The notes: generated from the sequence alone by a model not told the origin. Shown: positions 22,871-34,652, counted from the first letter of the stretch. The stretch: 64,000 nt of DNA from Chloranthus sessilifolius (GCA_021018995.1 CM037593.1:7096088-7160087), one strand, 5' to 3'. A program made the numbers and translations.

Positions 22871-23819
22871 TGACGCGGGACGATACGTTGAAACCTTAAT
22901 ATGCGAATTTGGGATTAACTTTAGAATGAATTGAATAGCGGAAATATTCAAAATCATGCAACACATAAAATTAATTTAATGAAATTAATAAAACAATTAG
23001 ATTAATCCATTTTAGCGTTCGCATATGTGAGAATTTCCCGATCTAGAAAAACGGCTCCGATGAGGGAACTCGAGTTTCGTTCTAGTTTAGGGCATCAATC
23101 GACAATCGCAATATCGTGTCTTGACTCCTCGGGGATTTTAAATGAAATAAGGCTTAAAATAATTCTGTAAAAGGGGAACAATTTGGGATTTTGATTTTTA
23201 TCAATGGAATTAAAGAAAGATAATACCTGACAACAACTAGAGAAAAGACAAAATAAAGGGATAGATTTCAAGGCTTCACACTAAGGGTTTTCCGAAGCTT
23301 CACACCACTGGTGTACGTCGGCTTCGCACCAAGTCGCACGAGAAACGATTGCTCACTCCTCAAGGTTTGAAGGATTCACTCCCTCGGTTGAAAACTCTTC
23401 ACAAGCTCTCTTTGGTTTGCACAAAAGCAACTCTCTTTTCATTCAATAATCAATCAACTAATTAATAAAGTGTTGACAATGCCTTTATATAGGCTAAGAA
23501 AACCCTAAAGAACCTAAAAATCGCAATAAAAGAGTCATAAAATAATAAAAGACTAACATGACAATTTTCGTAACAAAAATAGAATTTTCGACAAGTCCGT
23601 CGCTGGGCGGAGTCGTCCATGGCGCGCTGTAGGATTGTTCACAACACGCTGTGGGACAGCGTGCTGTGGTACTATTCACAGCACGTTGTGGGACAGCGTG
23701 CTGTTGTACTCTTCACAGCGCGCTGTGGGACAGCGTGCTGTTGTGTCCTATTTTTTACCTTTTCTTTTGGTTTCCTCTTTATGTTTTCATCTGCCTTGTT
23801 TTATTGGATGTTCCCATCA
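22871..23819 (-). repeat. 3' LTR of the gag-only element (left copy)
   Basis: The repeat is 949 bp, TGACGCGGGACG to TTCCCATCA in plus reading. Its U3 head (23620-23750) holds three 37-bp repeats centred on a hairpin. Confidence 0.85.
23622..23752. repeat. 37-bp tandem hairpin repeats in U3
   Basis: Three units with a 37-bp period begin near 23645, 23682 and 23719. Each contains CACGCTGTGGGACAGCGTG or a variant, a perfect 8-bp-arm hairpin with GGG loop. A partial degenerate unit precedes them. Confidence 0.85.
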
Positions 23820-25622
23820 ATACTCTCAGGGTGGGAAAAACTCATCTCCGATGAGTTAGAGAACCCACGGATGCCACACTTTGGAAGCTCAACTCCTGGC
23901 TTGCCTTTCCACGCTGTGAGATACTTCTGATTCTTGCCTTCATTGGCATGGAAGTTTGGAAATTTTATAACCTTCTCAATCGATCCTTTCTGATATTGGA
24001 CAGGTAAGGTACAGGATAGAAATTGAGTAAATGAGCGTGGTTCGATTGGGCGCTCAAGAAGGAATGGATCAAAGGGCGGGGTTGTGGGATCTAGAATAAG
24101 CGTAAGATCCGTTACGACAACTATCGGATGGTTGCCCTTGTCTAGAGGAAAGTCTAGACCTCCATCATTACCCTTTTCTGAGAATGAAAAAAATATCACA
24201 TGCTCGCGAATATAAGGAATTAACACAAAACAGTTAGTATCAAATTTATTAAATATATTCAATGTGTTAGTAAGATCATGCGTATTTTCGATGCTCAATA
24301 AATTCAGAGTGTTAATCCCATGCAAATCAGAATGATGATATGCTCCTACCAGCTCTAATGACTCACTTGGGATGGACACACTATCAACACCGTCCTCGGT
24401 AGTAGGAACAGTCCTAATGCAACCTATGGCTTTGACCGGAACTTCACCTTCATCATCACTTGGTGTTTCACACGGTTCATACACTTCTTCGTTTAACTCG
24501 TTGCTCTCTTTCTCGGCATGCTCTTGAATAATCAAGGTTTGGCCCTTACTGGGACATTGGGATGCAAAGTGACCAAAACCTTGACACTTATAACATTGTT
24601 GTGGAGCACGCCTAGAACTCTCGATCATTGGTCCCTTTCCTTTGTCAATCTGAGGAGTCACGGATTTTATGGATTGACTAGAGGCAATACTTCCCTTTTC
24701 TATAGGATTAGATCGATACTCAAATTTGGAGGACTTAGATAGGCCATTATTGGGGGTGTCGAGATACCTTTCTAATTCTTCAACCCTAGCGAAACATTCA
24801 TCGAGATCCGCAATGGGATAAGGAATGAGTTCCCTCTGTAACTCTGGGCGAAGACCCATTCGAAATCGGGAGAGAGTAACTTTTACTGGCTCATCGACAT
24901 CGGCCTGGGTCATCAGGTCTTCAAACCGATCGATGTACTCTGTGACTGGAGAATCTCCTTGATGCAATGACTGCCACTGATCAAGAATACGTTCATCATA
25001 TGATACAGGAACATATTTTTGGTGCAGTTGAACTTTCATTTCAGCCCACGTGGAAATAGGATGAAGACCCTGGATTTTGCTTACGACGCTCTACTCCCAA
25101 CCAATAAAGTCTAGTTTGACTCATAAGCTTAACTTTGACAAATCTGACTTTGCGCTCTTCGGACATGGCATTCCACTCGAAGTAGTTTTCCATGCTGGCG
25201 ACCCACTCAAGAAAGACCTTGGGTTATCTTTTCCTGTCAAAGTAGGGGCGCCCATTTTCACTGATTTCAGGACCTTATCATCCAGATTGGTTTGGACCTC
25301 ATGTCGGGGTGGAACATCTCTCCTACTGTCACGGTTGTTGACTCTATTGTGATTCTCAGCGATGAGCTCATTGATCTCTTCGAAACGGGTCTCTGAAGCC
25401 TCATGCCGGGCTTGCTGATCAATAATGTGCTCATCCATCCGGGTTTGACTAGTGGTCACTTTAGATGTAAGATCTCTAATTAGGGCTTCTAAGCTACTGG
25501 TATCCATGACGAAGTTGTGCAAAACTAGATGGTGTAAGACAAAGTATACTAAAATCAAGTGAACCCTAAAATCTATATAACACGGACAACCCTAAACTGA
25601 AACTGTGCTTTGATACCAAAAC

Positions 25623-26608
25623 TGACGCGGGATGACACGCTAAAACCCTAATATGCGAATTTGGGATTAACTTTATATTGAATTGAAGAGCGGAAATATT
25701 CAAAATTATGCAACACATAAAATTAATTTAATGAAATTAATAAAACAATTAGATTAATCCATTTTAGCGTTCGCATGTATGAGAATTTTTCGATCTACAA
25801 AAACGGCTCCGATGAGGGAACTCGAGTTTCGTTCTAGTTTAGGGCATCAATTGACAATCGCAATATCGTCTCTTTCCTTCTCAGGGATTTTAAATGAAAT
25901 AAGGCTTAAAATAATTCAGTAAAAGGGGAACAATTTGGGATTTTGATTTTTATCAATGAAATTAAAGAAAGATAATATCTGACTACAACTAGAGAAAAGA
26001 TAAAATAAAGGGATAGATTCCAAGGCTTCACACCAAGGGTTTTCCGAAGCTTCACACCACGGCTATACGTCGGCTTCGCACCAAGTCCCACGAGAAACGA
26101 TTGTTCGCTCCTCAAGGTTTGAAAGATTCACTCCCTCGGTTGAAAACTCTTCACAAGCTCTCTAGGGTTTGCACAAAAGCAACTCTCTTTTCATACAATA
26201 ATCAATTAACTAATTAATAAAGTGTTTACAATGCCTTTATATAAGCTAAAAAAACCCTAAAGAACCTAAAACTCGCAATAAAAGAGTCCTAAAATAATAA
26301 AAGACTAAAATGACAATTTTCGTAACAAAAATAGAACTTCCGACAAGTCCGTCGTTGGGCGGAGTCATCCATGGCGCGTTGTGGGATTGTTCACAGCGCG
26401 CTGTGGGACAACGTGCTATGGTACTATTCACAACGCATTGTGGGACAGCGTGCTGTTGCACTATTCACAGCGTGTTGTGGGACATCGTGCTGTTGTACTC
26501 TTCATAGCGCGCTGTGGGACAACATGCTGTTGTGTCTTATTTTTTGTCTTCTCTTTTGGTTTCCTCTTTATGTTTTCATCTGCCTTGTTTTGTTGAATGT
26601 CCCCGTCA
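25623..26608 (-). repeat. 5' LTR of the gag-only element (right copy)
   Basis: The repeat is 986 bp and homologous to the left copy. It carries one more 37-bp hairpin unit (four, about 26385-26535), showing that the array changes length. Confidence 0.85.
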
Positions 26609-27057
26609 GGGTTTCTAAAGCCTTATTTCATGAAAATTATATCTAAGGGTAGTTTATGAATCCAAGTTGCATCATCTTAGGGAAATCTCGACTCAGACTC
26701 GGACTCAACTTGAAATCCCAGCGAGTTGAGTGTTGGTGTGTCCTTAGTATTGTGCTCTTAGTTGGTGTGTGTGTGTATGAGTTACTCTATGTAAGTGTGG
26801 GTATGTTTAGATAGCTTGTGGGTATCAATAACAATTTATAAATGATATAAATAACAATGATAAGTGGGTATGAGAATAGCTTACTCAACCCTAATTCTTT
26901 CTCTTGTTCTTCTTCCTCCTCACCTAACCCTAACCCTAACATAAAATCACTAAATTAACTTTGAGTAACTCGGCCCGGTTAACTCGTTGACTCGCCAAGT
27001 ATTAGAACTATGATTTAAATCATAATGCATACGTTTTTATTCATAAAATATAACTTC

Positions 27058-27115
<58 letters not shown>

Positions 27116-27118
27116 ACA
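27058..27118. repeat. (TA)n(CA)n microsatellite
   Basis: About ten TA units are followed by about sixteen CA units, then imperfect cacata. Confidence 0.9.
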
Positions 27119-27516
27119 TAGACACATCACGCTGGATCATAATCAATATGCATAAAGTTCATAATCTCCGTGGAGAAAAATTATAACTTACAACTACGGA
27201 AATCCTGACACCATATGATTGTAATAAAACGACACCATAATATTGTAATCGATTGATGTGATACATCAAACTAGGGCTAAAAAACACTACGTTGCATCCC
27301 ACTTGTGCAAACAAACATATCTATGTAGGTGTACGGCACTCTCTGTCCCAATCAAAAGGTTGTGGAATCAGTTCCACTTACCTATAAATTACATATACGT
27401 TTGGTACACCTTCAAGACCTTTTCCATCAAACACAAAGAAACTGACAAAAAAAAAACCCTCCTTCAGTTAAGTCACATCGAGGATAAATTAGTGGCTTTT
27501 TCTGCTTCTTATCATA

Positions 27517-27780
27517 GTCACAAAATTCCCCGATTTTTTGAAAAATTTGCGTATAATTCATGAATTGACGTTCTACGAATTAATCCTGAATTATTCGTGA
27601 TTTTTTCAAAAAATCATCTTTTTAAACATCCATGAATAAATCATGAATAATTCCCGAATAATTCCTGCTTTAAAAAAAATATATATATATATATATTTAT
27701 GATATTTTAATTTTTTCTCTCTTTTCTCTGAATATTTCCCTGAACTTGCCAAAATTTGCCGGATTTTTCTGAGTTTTAAT
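27517..27780. mobile_element. Decayed MITE end, CATAGTCACAAA family
   Basis: The left end catagtcacaaaattccccg matches the 4000-4412 element. The AT-rich body follows, with aattcatgaatt-type words, but no matching right end is visible. It ends about 60 bp before host exon 3. Confidence 0.4.
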
Positions 27781-27842
27781 CTTGCTGAGTTATTCCCAAA
27801 CCCCCAACATGGTGTGCTTCTTATCAGCTCCTTTTTTCCCAG

Positions 27843-27980
27843 GATCTAAAAAGTGCATCTGGTATGTATAGAAATTTGAACTCGTTAGCAATGCGAATAA
27901 CAAAGAGAGGTGGCCTTCTAATGACATGCTCCTGTTCAGGAGCAATGACCCAAAGCGGGATGTTCTTACAAATTCTGCAG
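27843..27980 (+). CDS. RlmI-like SAM-dependent rRNA methyltransferase, exon with CSCSGAMT motif
   Basis: This 46-codon phase-0 exon reads DLKSASGMYRNLNSLAMRIT, then KRGGLLMTCSCSGAMTQSGMFLQILQ. The LNSLAM helix and the TCSCSG motif VI are diagnostic of the RlmI family; in 5-methylcytosine RNA methyltransferases this Cys region forms the active site. It joins in frame to exon 2 (APRRK | DLKSASGMYRNL), as in plant homologues. The acceptor is tttttttcccAG (27841-27842). The 3' side reads CTGCAG|GCAAGT, a consensus GC donor, not GT. The expected final exon (the ~40-residue end after LQ) is not in the window, so the following intron exceeds 36 kb. Confidence 0.9.
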
Positions 27981-27986
27981 GCAAGT
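27981..27986 (+). promoter_or_regulatory. Non-canonical GC splice donor (GCAAGT)
   Basis: CAG|GCAAGT matches the known GC-AG donor consensus exactly and follows directly on the conserved ...FLQILQ end of exon 3. No in-frame GT donor nearby would keep the conserved sequence. Confidence 0.75.
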
Positions 27987-28636
27987 TACAATTCTCACTT
28001 CTTATTAGCTGCTTCTTCAAACTTGTTTATTTTTATTTTTTACACATATTCTTGCAAGGAGCTTTTAATGTGATGAGCTAATTACTATGGGAATATCTGT
28101 ATAGCTATTGTTCAAAGAAAAATGCAGCATAATCTAGCAGTTTAATTGGTGTTTAGATAATATCTAGCTCCGAAATCATAGATATTTCCTTCGGCTGAGC
28201 TAAATTTAGCAATCAAAATTACTTATAACATGGTTAGTCCTCTTCAATCTTGATATTTTTCCATGTTATCAAATTTAATAATTAGAATGTCTTTTGTCAT
28301 GGTCAACCACTTCAATTTTTGACATCCAATGCTGTTTTCATTTCTTTTTTTTTTTTGATCGATAATGTAAATATATTGAAAACCTAGCAAGACGCTGAAA
28401 GAGATACAAATACAGGACGAACAAAAAGGAAACGCGAAAAAGAGAAACAAGCCATAAATGACAAAACGAGGCCCATACAGGCCACAGACCCAAGCCTAAC
28501 CCAGGCAGCCAGACGTCCAGACTTCCAGACACCCAGGCGCCCCTCTAACCCGGTTCCCACTGGAACTCCTCAACACTGGTTTGAGCGCATCCTCTTGAGA
28601 CCCAAAGGCACATGAGATCTCTAACCGATTTGAAAA

Positions 28637-28912
28637 TCATCCCCATAGGATGATGCTTTTTCTCAAATATTCTTGCATTCCGCTCCAGCCAGATACTCCA
28701 TATGATACACTTGCCTGCCAGAACTCCCCTAGTTTACCCTCTAAGGAGACGGAAGACCAGGCCAAGAACTGAAGATAGGGAGACGAAGGAGCAGCCCAAC
28801 TCATATTGAAAGATTTAAGGATGACCCCCCACATCTTATGAGCCACCCAACAGTGGATGAAAAGGTGTGCCGCCGACTCCTCGGGGAGGCACATAATGCA
28901 ACGATTCAGCAT
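28637..28912 (-). pseudogene. LINE ORF2 C-terminal zinc-finger region
   Basis: The sequence CIMCLPEESAAHLFIHCWVA has the C-x2-C...H...C pattern of the zf-RVT domain at the end of plant L1 ORF2. The following W-rich segment (WSSVSLEGKLGEFW) also fits. It is a fragment of the broken ORF2. Confidence 0.8.
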
Positions 28913-29072
28913 AATTTTCTCTCCTATAGAGCTGATCAGTTGTGAGAATTTTCCCTAAAAATAAAGTCCACGCGAAGAATCTAATCTTGGGGGGAATGGC
29001 TGCCTGCCACAATCCTGCCCCTTGGAATTTAATTAACGGACGAAACGTAAGCCTTTGAACGAAAGACCAGAC

Positions 29073-30300
29073 TGTGACGACCTCATTAATCTGGGCACCA
29101 GCACGAAGGCATGGCGACCTTGGAGTTGGGCATTTGGCTAGCAGGAAGGCAGGCGGACCTTGTAGCTAGTTGTGTAGCGCGTGCGTAGAGACACGTGGCC
29201 CTGCGACGCGTGCATGTGTCCCTTATATACGATGCGACGACGACTCGAGATACGTGAGGATCTAGTGTGGCGACTAGATGCACGTGGGGCATGAAATGCG
29301 GTGCTCCGCATAGGGGCACGTGATGTGGTGCCTTGAGGGCACGCGACATCCTGGTGACGAGAGGCACGCGATGTGGTGTTAAGAGGACACACGACATCCT
29401 AGTGCCTTGAGGCACGTGAGGCAGTGCCATGACGGCACACGATGTGGTGCTAAGAAGGCACGCGACATCTAGCTTGTACGACATGTGATGTGGTGCCAAG
29501 AGGGCACGCAACATCCTGGTGCCATGAGGGTACGTTATGTAGTGTCAAGAGGGCACGCGACATGAGGCCATCAGGGCCTCGCGACATGGTTGTGACACGG
29601 ATGCGACACAGACGCACGATATGAGGATGCGGGACCACATGGGGCGTGTTGCAATTGAGGATGGTACTGTGTGCCACGAGCAGAGGATCGTGTGACACGA
29701 TTAATGCCAAACCACTACCTTTGAAGGTGTGTGCCACGAGCAGAGGGTCGTGTGCCATGGTGGTATGTCAAACCAATAGGTTTGAGGTTATTCTGCTGGA
29801 TGACCCAAGTTGGTGTTTAGACCATATTAAGGGGAAGGGAGCTCGGGAGCTATTTCCCTACACATGGGGCCATGCATTGCTGGAGGAGCGCATAGGTCTT
29901 CTAGGTCTTGATGGGTGGGCCTAGAAATTCACTGCAGCGATGTTGTGTGTCACCCTAGGCGAGGTTACCATATGACCCGAGCTACGCGTCGCGGTGTACA
30001 TGGGTTGGCAACTTCTCTTGGGCACTCGAGGGCTACGTGGGACACTGTGGTGCATGTTAGCTGAGGGCACAAAGCGGATGTGTGCTAGTTACGTGGGCCA
30101 CACACGATAGTGGGCTTGGTTTAGTATGTTTGCGAGACATGTATAGAATGGGACATTGTGGTGAAGTGACAGCCAAGCGGAACTAGGACAAAGGTGAAGC
30201 CGCAGTCTTTGGTCACGTAGACACGACGGCCAAGATGGTTTGCCTCGGGGGAAGGCAACCATGAACAAGAGTTCCCGTCCTCTTGGCGGGTGGTATCAGA
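29073..30300 (+). mobile_element. LTR-like insert inside the LINE, with 48-bp tandem repeats
   Basis: GC-rich sequence unlike the LINE starts at TGTGACGACC, an LTR-type start, and reaches a primer-like word TGGTATCAGAGTGATGG at 30291. This fits an LTR plus primer site, with the rest of the element missing. LINE coding resumes at about 30340. The exact right edge and the target duplication are not resolved. Confidence 0.5.
29290..29620. repeat. 48-bp tandem repeats rich in CACGTG and CACGCGAC
   Basis: Units begin near 29315, 29363 and 29411 and continue in degenerate form to about 29600. Each is composed of two half-units of 24 bp: ggcacgtgatgtggtgcc followed by gagggcacgcgacatcctgg, with variants. 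Confidence 0.75.
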
Positions 30301-30938
30301 GTGATGGTTGGATAGGCTGGCCTTGTTGTAGCAGCAACGAGGCTCCGTACGGGCGTCGAAAAAGTGACTCCGTGACAAGGCGCTGAACTTGCCATCTTTA
30401 GAGAGAGCCCAAACCCCCCACACCCCCCCTTCAACCTCTGAAAAGAAATCCGCTACCACTCTATTAGTGTCTTTGGCAATGCGATAGATATCCGGGAAGG
30501 AGAGTTTAAGAGGCCCACTCTCCGCCCAAATATCCAAAATTGGATCTGAGATCCATCGCCCCAGTTGTATCTTATCCACCTTGTGAACAACTCCCAGGTG
30601 CCACTAATCCCCTTCCACCAAGCTGAGGTACCATTGTTACGAGTGATATTAATGCCCCAACTACCGGTCAAGGGATCATATTTATCCATCAACACACTAC
30701 ACCATAGACTATCCTTCTCATCACCTAGCCCAGCTCACCAGAGCCATATCCCCATCATCGCAATGTTCACCCACCTTAGACTCCGTAATCCTAGACCGCC
30801 ATAGCCCATGGGAAAGCTTGCATGTATCCCAGTTTACCAGTTACCAGATGGTATTGTTTATCCATCCTCGAACCTTCCCATAGGAAGTTTCGTTGAATTT
30901 GTTTGAGTCTATGGATCACACCCATAGGGCATGTGAAC

Positions 30939-32355
30939 CTAGACATAGAAAATGAGGATGGTAGAAAGAACCGATTTCACCAAGAGAAGACGGCCCCCAC
31001 TGCTGAGAAGTTTCCCTTTCCACGAGGATAGCCTTTTTTCAAACCTTTGTATCACTGGGTCCCATGCCCTGATCGAGGGTTGACGAAGTTTGAGCGGCAG
31101 GCCCAGATACGTTATAGGAAGATTCTCCACCCCACATTTTACAGTATCAGCCAACTCTACCAACAACTGATTCTCTGCCTCCACCCTCGTAATAGCGGAT
31201 GTGTGAGGGTTGATTCGTTGTCCCGACATCGCTTCATAGATCGAAAGCACCTCCACCAAGGCTGTGACTTCTGCCACATCAGCCTTCCCGAAAAGGATGG
31301 TGTCATCCGTATGTTGGAGATGCGAAATGGCACGACCCGCCGAGCCCACCTGGATGCCGGAAATTAACTGAAGCTGCCTTGCCTGCGAGATCAGGCCAGT
31401 TAGCGTTACTCCCACAATGTTAAATAAGAAAGGGGATAGGGGATCCCCCTGCCGAATTCCACGCGAGCTATTGAAATATCCTGCTGGAGACCCGTTAATC
31501 AAAGCCGAGAACTAGACCGACGAAATACATGCCCCTCATCCACCCTCTCCAACGCGACCCAAACCCAAGCCTGTCGAGCATATAGTCCAAGCACTTCCAG
31601 TCAACCCGGTCATAGGCCTTCTCCATGTCCACCTTCCATATGACAGCGGGGTATCGCCCCCGATGGGCAGAGTGAATCACTTCTTGGGCCGCCGCCACAA
31701 TGTCCACTAGCTGTCTCTCGTGAACAAAGGCCCCTTGGTTTGTAGATATGATTTTTCCCATTAAAGGTTTGATTCGGTTTGTGAGCACCTTAGGGATGAT
31801 CTTGTATAGATAGTTAAGCTAACAAATCGGGCATAAATCGGCCAGGTTCTCCGCGCCATCTTTCTTTGGGACAAGAGGAATAAAGGTTGAGTTTATGCAT
31901 TGCCCGATGAAGCGGTTTGTATGGAACTCCTTAAACACCTCCATGAGATCCGCTTTCAGAATATGCCAGAAATGACGATAAAACTCCAAGGTTAATCTGT
32001 TGGGGCCTGGGGCCTTGTTCTTACCCCCATGTTTAATAGCTCGCCACACCTCTTCACCGAAGGGACCTTCAGCATCAGCTTTGTCACCTTCCGATAAGGA
32101 CTTAAAATTCAAACTATCTAGTTCCAGCCGCGAAAGACACTCCTCAATGTATAGGTTTTGGTAGAATTTTACGACCTGCTCCCTGATGTGACCTGAATCA
32201 GTGAAAACCTCGCCCTCTACCGAGATCTGCCCCAAATAGTTAATTTTGCTCCTTGCATTGGCGACCAAATGGAAAAACTTGGTATTGTGATCTCCCGCCT
32301 TGAGCCATTGTATCCTTGCCTTTTGCCTCCAGCAAACCTCCTCGGCATTTATCAT
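30939..32355 (-). pseudogene. LINE reverse transcriptase region
   Basis: In minus-strand order the visible blocks are: QWLKAGDHNTKFFH near the start; NKAPGPNRLTLEFYRHFW; FIPLVPKKDGAENLAD; GAFVHERQLVDIVAAAQEVI; VIWKVDMEKAYDRVDWKCLD with the first catalytic Asp; SRGIRQGDPLSPFLFNI; HTDDTILF; and YLGLPLKLRQP. This is the standard L1 order. At least one frameshift (near 31500) and one stop-containing gap (31789-31818) break it, so it is not a working enzyme. Confidence 0.85.
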
Positions 32356-32449
32356 GGAACATCGTTCTTTGCTATAACCTTTCGTCGTATTCGGGCCTCG
32401 ATAAGTTCCTATGCTCTTTGATATCGTCCAATTCGTTTAGCTGATGAAG

Positions 32450-33105
32450 TAAAATCTACTTCTCAACGTGAACCAACCCATACACCTCTCTATTCCATGT
32501 TTTAATTCGACCTTTGAGCCATTTGAGCTTCGAAACAAAAATGAAGGTAGTCGTCCCCGAAGGAGAGATCTCGTTCCTCCACACACCGACCGCAACCTTG
32601 AAATCGTCGTCAAGAAGCCACATATTTTCGAACCGAAACTGTGAAGGACCCTCATCCCGAGCTTCACACTGTAACAGAGTAGGCTGGTGGTCCGGGACAG
32701 ATCTAGCGAGGCCTTCGGTAGATGCTGTCGGGAACAGATCTAACCATTCAGCGTAGCAAAGGAACTTGTCGATGCGACTCAATGAAGGAAAGTCCTGCAT
32801 ACTGGACGAAGTGAAATTAGACCCTAAAGGTGACAGATCGATCAGTTCCCAATTCCAGATAAAGGCGTTGAAATTGTGCATAACCACGAGATCCGCCGGG
32901 CCGCCCTGTTTCTCATGAGGCCACCTGATTGCATTAAAATCTCCCCCAAGCAGATCGGGGAATCCCATCTCGCTATGATTGCGGCTAGCTCAAACCAAAA
33001 ATCTCCACGGTTTCCGCTATTCGAGGGCCCATAGATGCTCGAAAAAGTCCACGATTTCCTCGTATCCCTGCTCTGGAGCACCACTGAGGTGGAGTAATGT
33101 CCCAC
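32450..33105 (-). pseudogene. LINE endonuclease region, partial
   Basis: An APE-type endonuclease fragment: SIYGPSNSGNRGDFWFELA, then GGDFNAIRW and LSRIDKFLCYAEW, and a degenerate version (SVPDHQPTLLQC) of the usual SDHxPI box. The start of the domain is missing and the part is spread over two frames. Confidence 0.75.
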
Positions 33106-33110
33106 TTCCT

Positions 33111-34652
33111 AGTCGATTTTCTCAAACAATAATAGGTTTCAATAAGTATCACCTTCATATCCTCCCATGTGGAGATGGGTTTAATCCGACGAAACTCAAC
33201 ACGAAGTTCTATATGAATCCAAAATATCTCGGCATTACCCTTAAACTTTGTTGTCACTAGTCTAATTTTGTACTCATCTGGTACACCATACCAATCAAAA
33301 TACTCCTCTACACTAGACAACCACTCTATGAAGGTTTTAGGGTTTGCCGTACCCTCAAAATTTGGAACCTCATCCCGAATAGATTTTAGAAACTTCTCGG
33401 AAGGGTCGTATTCAGGTTCACGATGATGAGGGTATCCCCTAACTCTAGTTTCATGACGACTTTGAGGACTTCGCTAAAAATTTGGGGTGTAGTGGTTCCC
33501 TCGTTCAGCTAGCACCCTTTCATGACGGGTAAGGAATTCACGGTGGCGTGTAAGTAACTCATACATGATACTTGATACAAATACAACTTAGACATAATTC
33601 TATGGACCACACAACAGTTGAGGAATTTTAACAAACACTAGACGTGCACACATGATGAACATAAAATGCATTGAAAATTAAAATGACACACAATATGCCC
33701 TAACTTAGAAAACCTAGGGCTTTGATACCAAAACTGACGCGGGACAGTAACCTTAAAATGCGTGACTATGATTTTTATGCAATTTTGCCGAAATTAAATA
33801 AATTAATTAAAGTTTAATCACAAAATTATCTTAAAATACCTTAGGGTTTGCAGAATTTTGATGAGTAGATCACGTGAGATCCAGTTAGGGTCAAGTCCGA
33901 TGCGCAAGTACTATTAAACTTGAGGCGAGATTGGCCTAGAGATAGAACTCTGGCTTTTTCCAGGCTTGGGCGTTCGTCTTCGATCCCACGTAGATTCGCA
34001 AGCTCTAACTAGGTCTTTGGAAATAGGTGTATAGTTCTATAATAGGCTTATGGTTTGGTTTATGGTTTAGAAAAAGGGCTTTGGCTCTGATGGATTTAGG
34101 GTTCAGCAAAGGTTTAGGGTTTTGGGATCGAAATCAATAGATTGAGATTTAGAAAACAAGTATGGATCAATAAGGTAAAGGATTCAAAGAAAACAATGAT
34201 AGATAATAGAAAAGATAAAATAGCTTTTGGGAATCACTCCCTTGGTCTCGCACCAAACCCATCTCAGGCAATGAATATTCAAACATAAAAGCATTCAAAA
34301 TATTCAATCAACTAATTAAGAGTCTTTACAAGCTTCTATATATATAGGCCACCAATGTAAAACTCGAAATAAAGAATCCTAATACTAATAAAACACTAAA
34401 AAAGATATTTTCGCAAAAATTAGAAGTTCCGGCTCGACGCCTACGGACGTCTGTAGTACCCCACGAACGTCCGTGACCTACGGACAGTGAGGGGGCAAAA
34501 TCATGGATGCCCGTCACTATTCACGGACGTCCGGTACTGTTCATCACGGATGTCCGTGACACTATTCTCCAAATTTTATTTTTATTTTCCCTTGAAGCTG
34601 AAATTCTGTTGCGGTTCAACTTCAATGCTCTCGATCTTGACGTTCCCTGTCA
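33111..34652 (-). mobile_element. Ty3/gypsy fragment: 5' LTR, primer site and part of gag
   Basis: Minus strand: LTR 33735-34652 (TGACGCGGGACAG to GTTCCCTGTCA in plus reading, 918 bp), primer site 33719-33734, leader, and a gag piece similar to those at 53390-53840 and 1-260. The rest of the element is not in place; the sequence passes into LINE at about 33110. U3 carries ACGGACGTCCGT-type palindromes (34440-34560). This is a broken fossil. Confidence 0.8.
33735..34652 (-). repeat. gypsy LTR with ACGGACGTCCGT motifs
   Basis: Ends match the clan (TGACG...GTCA). The palindrome words acggacgtctgt, cgaacgtccgtg, acggacgtccgg and acggatgtccgt occur within 120 bp at the U3 head. The closest relative by motif is the LTR at 47428-48279. 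Confidence 0.8.

Larger units (their letters stand above)
22871..26608 (-). mobile_element. Gag-only Ty3/gypsy element (TR-GAG type)
   Basis: This 3.7-kb minus-strand element has LTRs 22871-23819 and 25623-26608, a primer site at 25607-25622 (gctttgataccaaaac in plus reading) and a 5-bp duplication AGGTT / GGGTT. On the minus strand the interior holds Gag: an N-terminal helical part (about 25120-25510), a capsid-type part with the words RFEDLMTQADVDEPVKVTLS, a CCHC zinc knuckle (CYKCQGFGHFASQC), an acidic linker, and a conserved C-terminal domain unlike any pol domain. No protease, reverse transcriptase or integrase is present. It is largely open with few breaks. LTRs look about 93 percent alike by eye, indicating moderate age. 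Confidence 0.85.
22651..27022. mobile_element. Possible MITE with 'actcg' interior, split by a gypsy element
   Basis: The left piece (22651-22865) starts near tttaaattatggtttgaaaac and contains repeated actcga words. The right piece (about 26640-27022) contains actcggactcaac and gttaactcgttgactcg and ends near tagaactatgatttaaatc, the approximate inverse of the left end. The gag-only gypsy element lies between them. No clean duplication was found. Confidence 0.35.
28348..33110 (-). mobile_element. L1-type LINE, 5'-truncated and broken
   Basis: The minus-strand copy has its 3' end at the left (poly-T then gatcgataatg, as in plant L1 tails). Order on the minus strand: endonuclease part (about 33105-32450) with GGDFNAIRW and SRIDKFL; reverse transcriptase (about 32355-30940) with APGPNRLTLEFY, FIPLVPKK, KVDMEKAYDRVDW (catalytic Asp), RGIRQGDPLSPFLFN and YLGLPLK; then the C-terminal zinc-finger region (28912-28637) with CIMC...HLFIHCW. 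The active-site box usually YADD reads HTDD here. The frame is broken by stops and shifts, for example near 31500 and between 31788 and 31819. An LTR-like insert of about 1.2 kb interrupts it at 29073. The 5' end abuts gypsy sequence at about 33110; no duplication was found. Confidence 0.85.

Noticed and set aside
23622-23752. Regularly spaced palindromes resembling a CRISPR array
   Set aside because: Plant nuclear LTR context, units are contiguous without unique spacers.
26920-26945. Telomere-like ccctaaccctaac repeats
   Set aside because: Only about three units within AT-rich intron; common by chance.
29086-29758. Open frames on the minus strand with repeated HVP/TRMSRAL words
   Set aside because: Translation of the 48-bp tandem repeats; no codon or family support.
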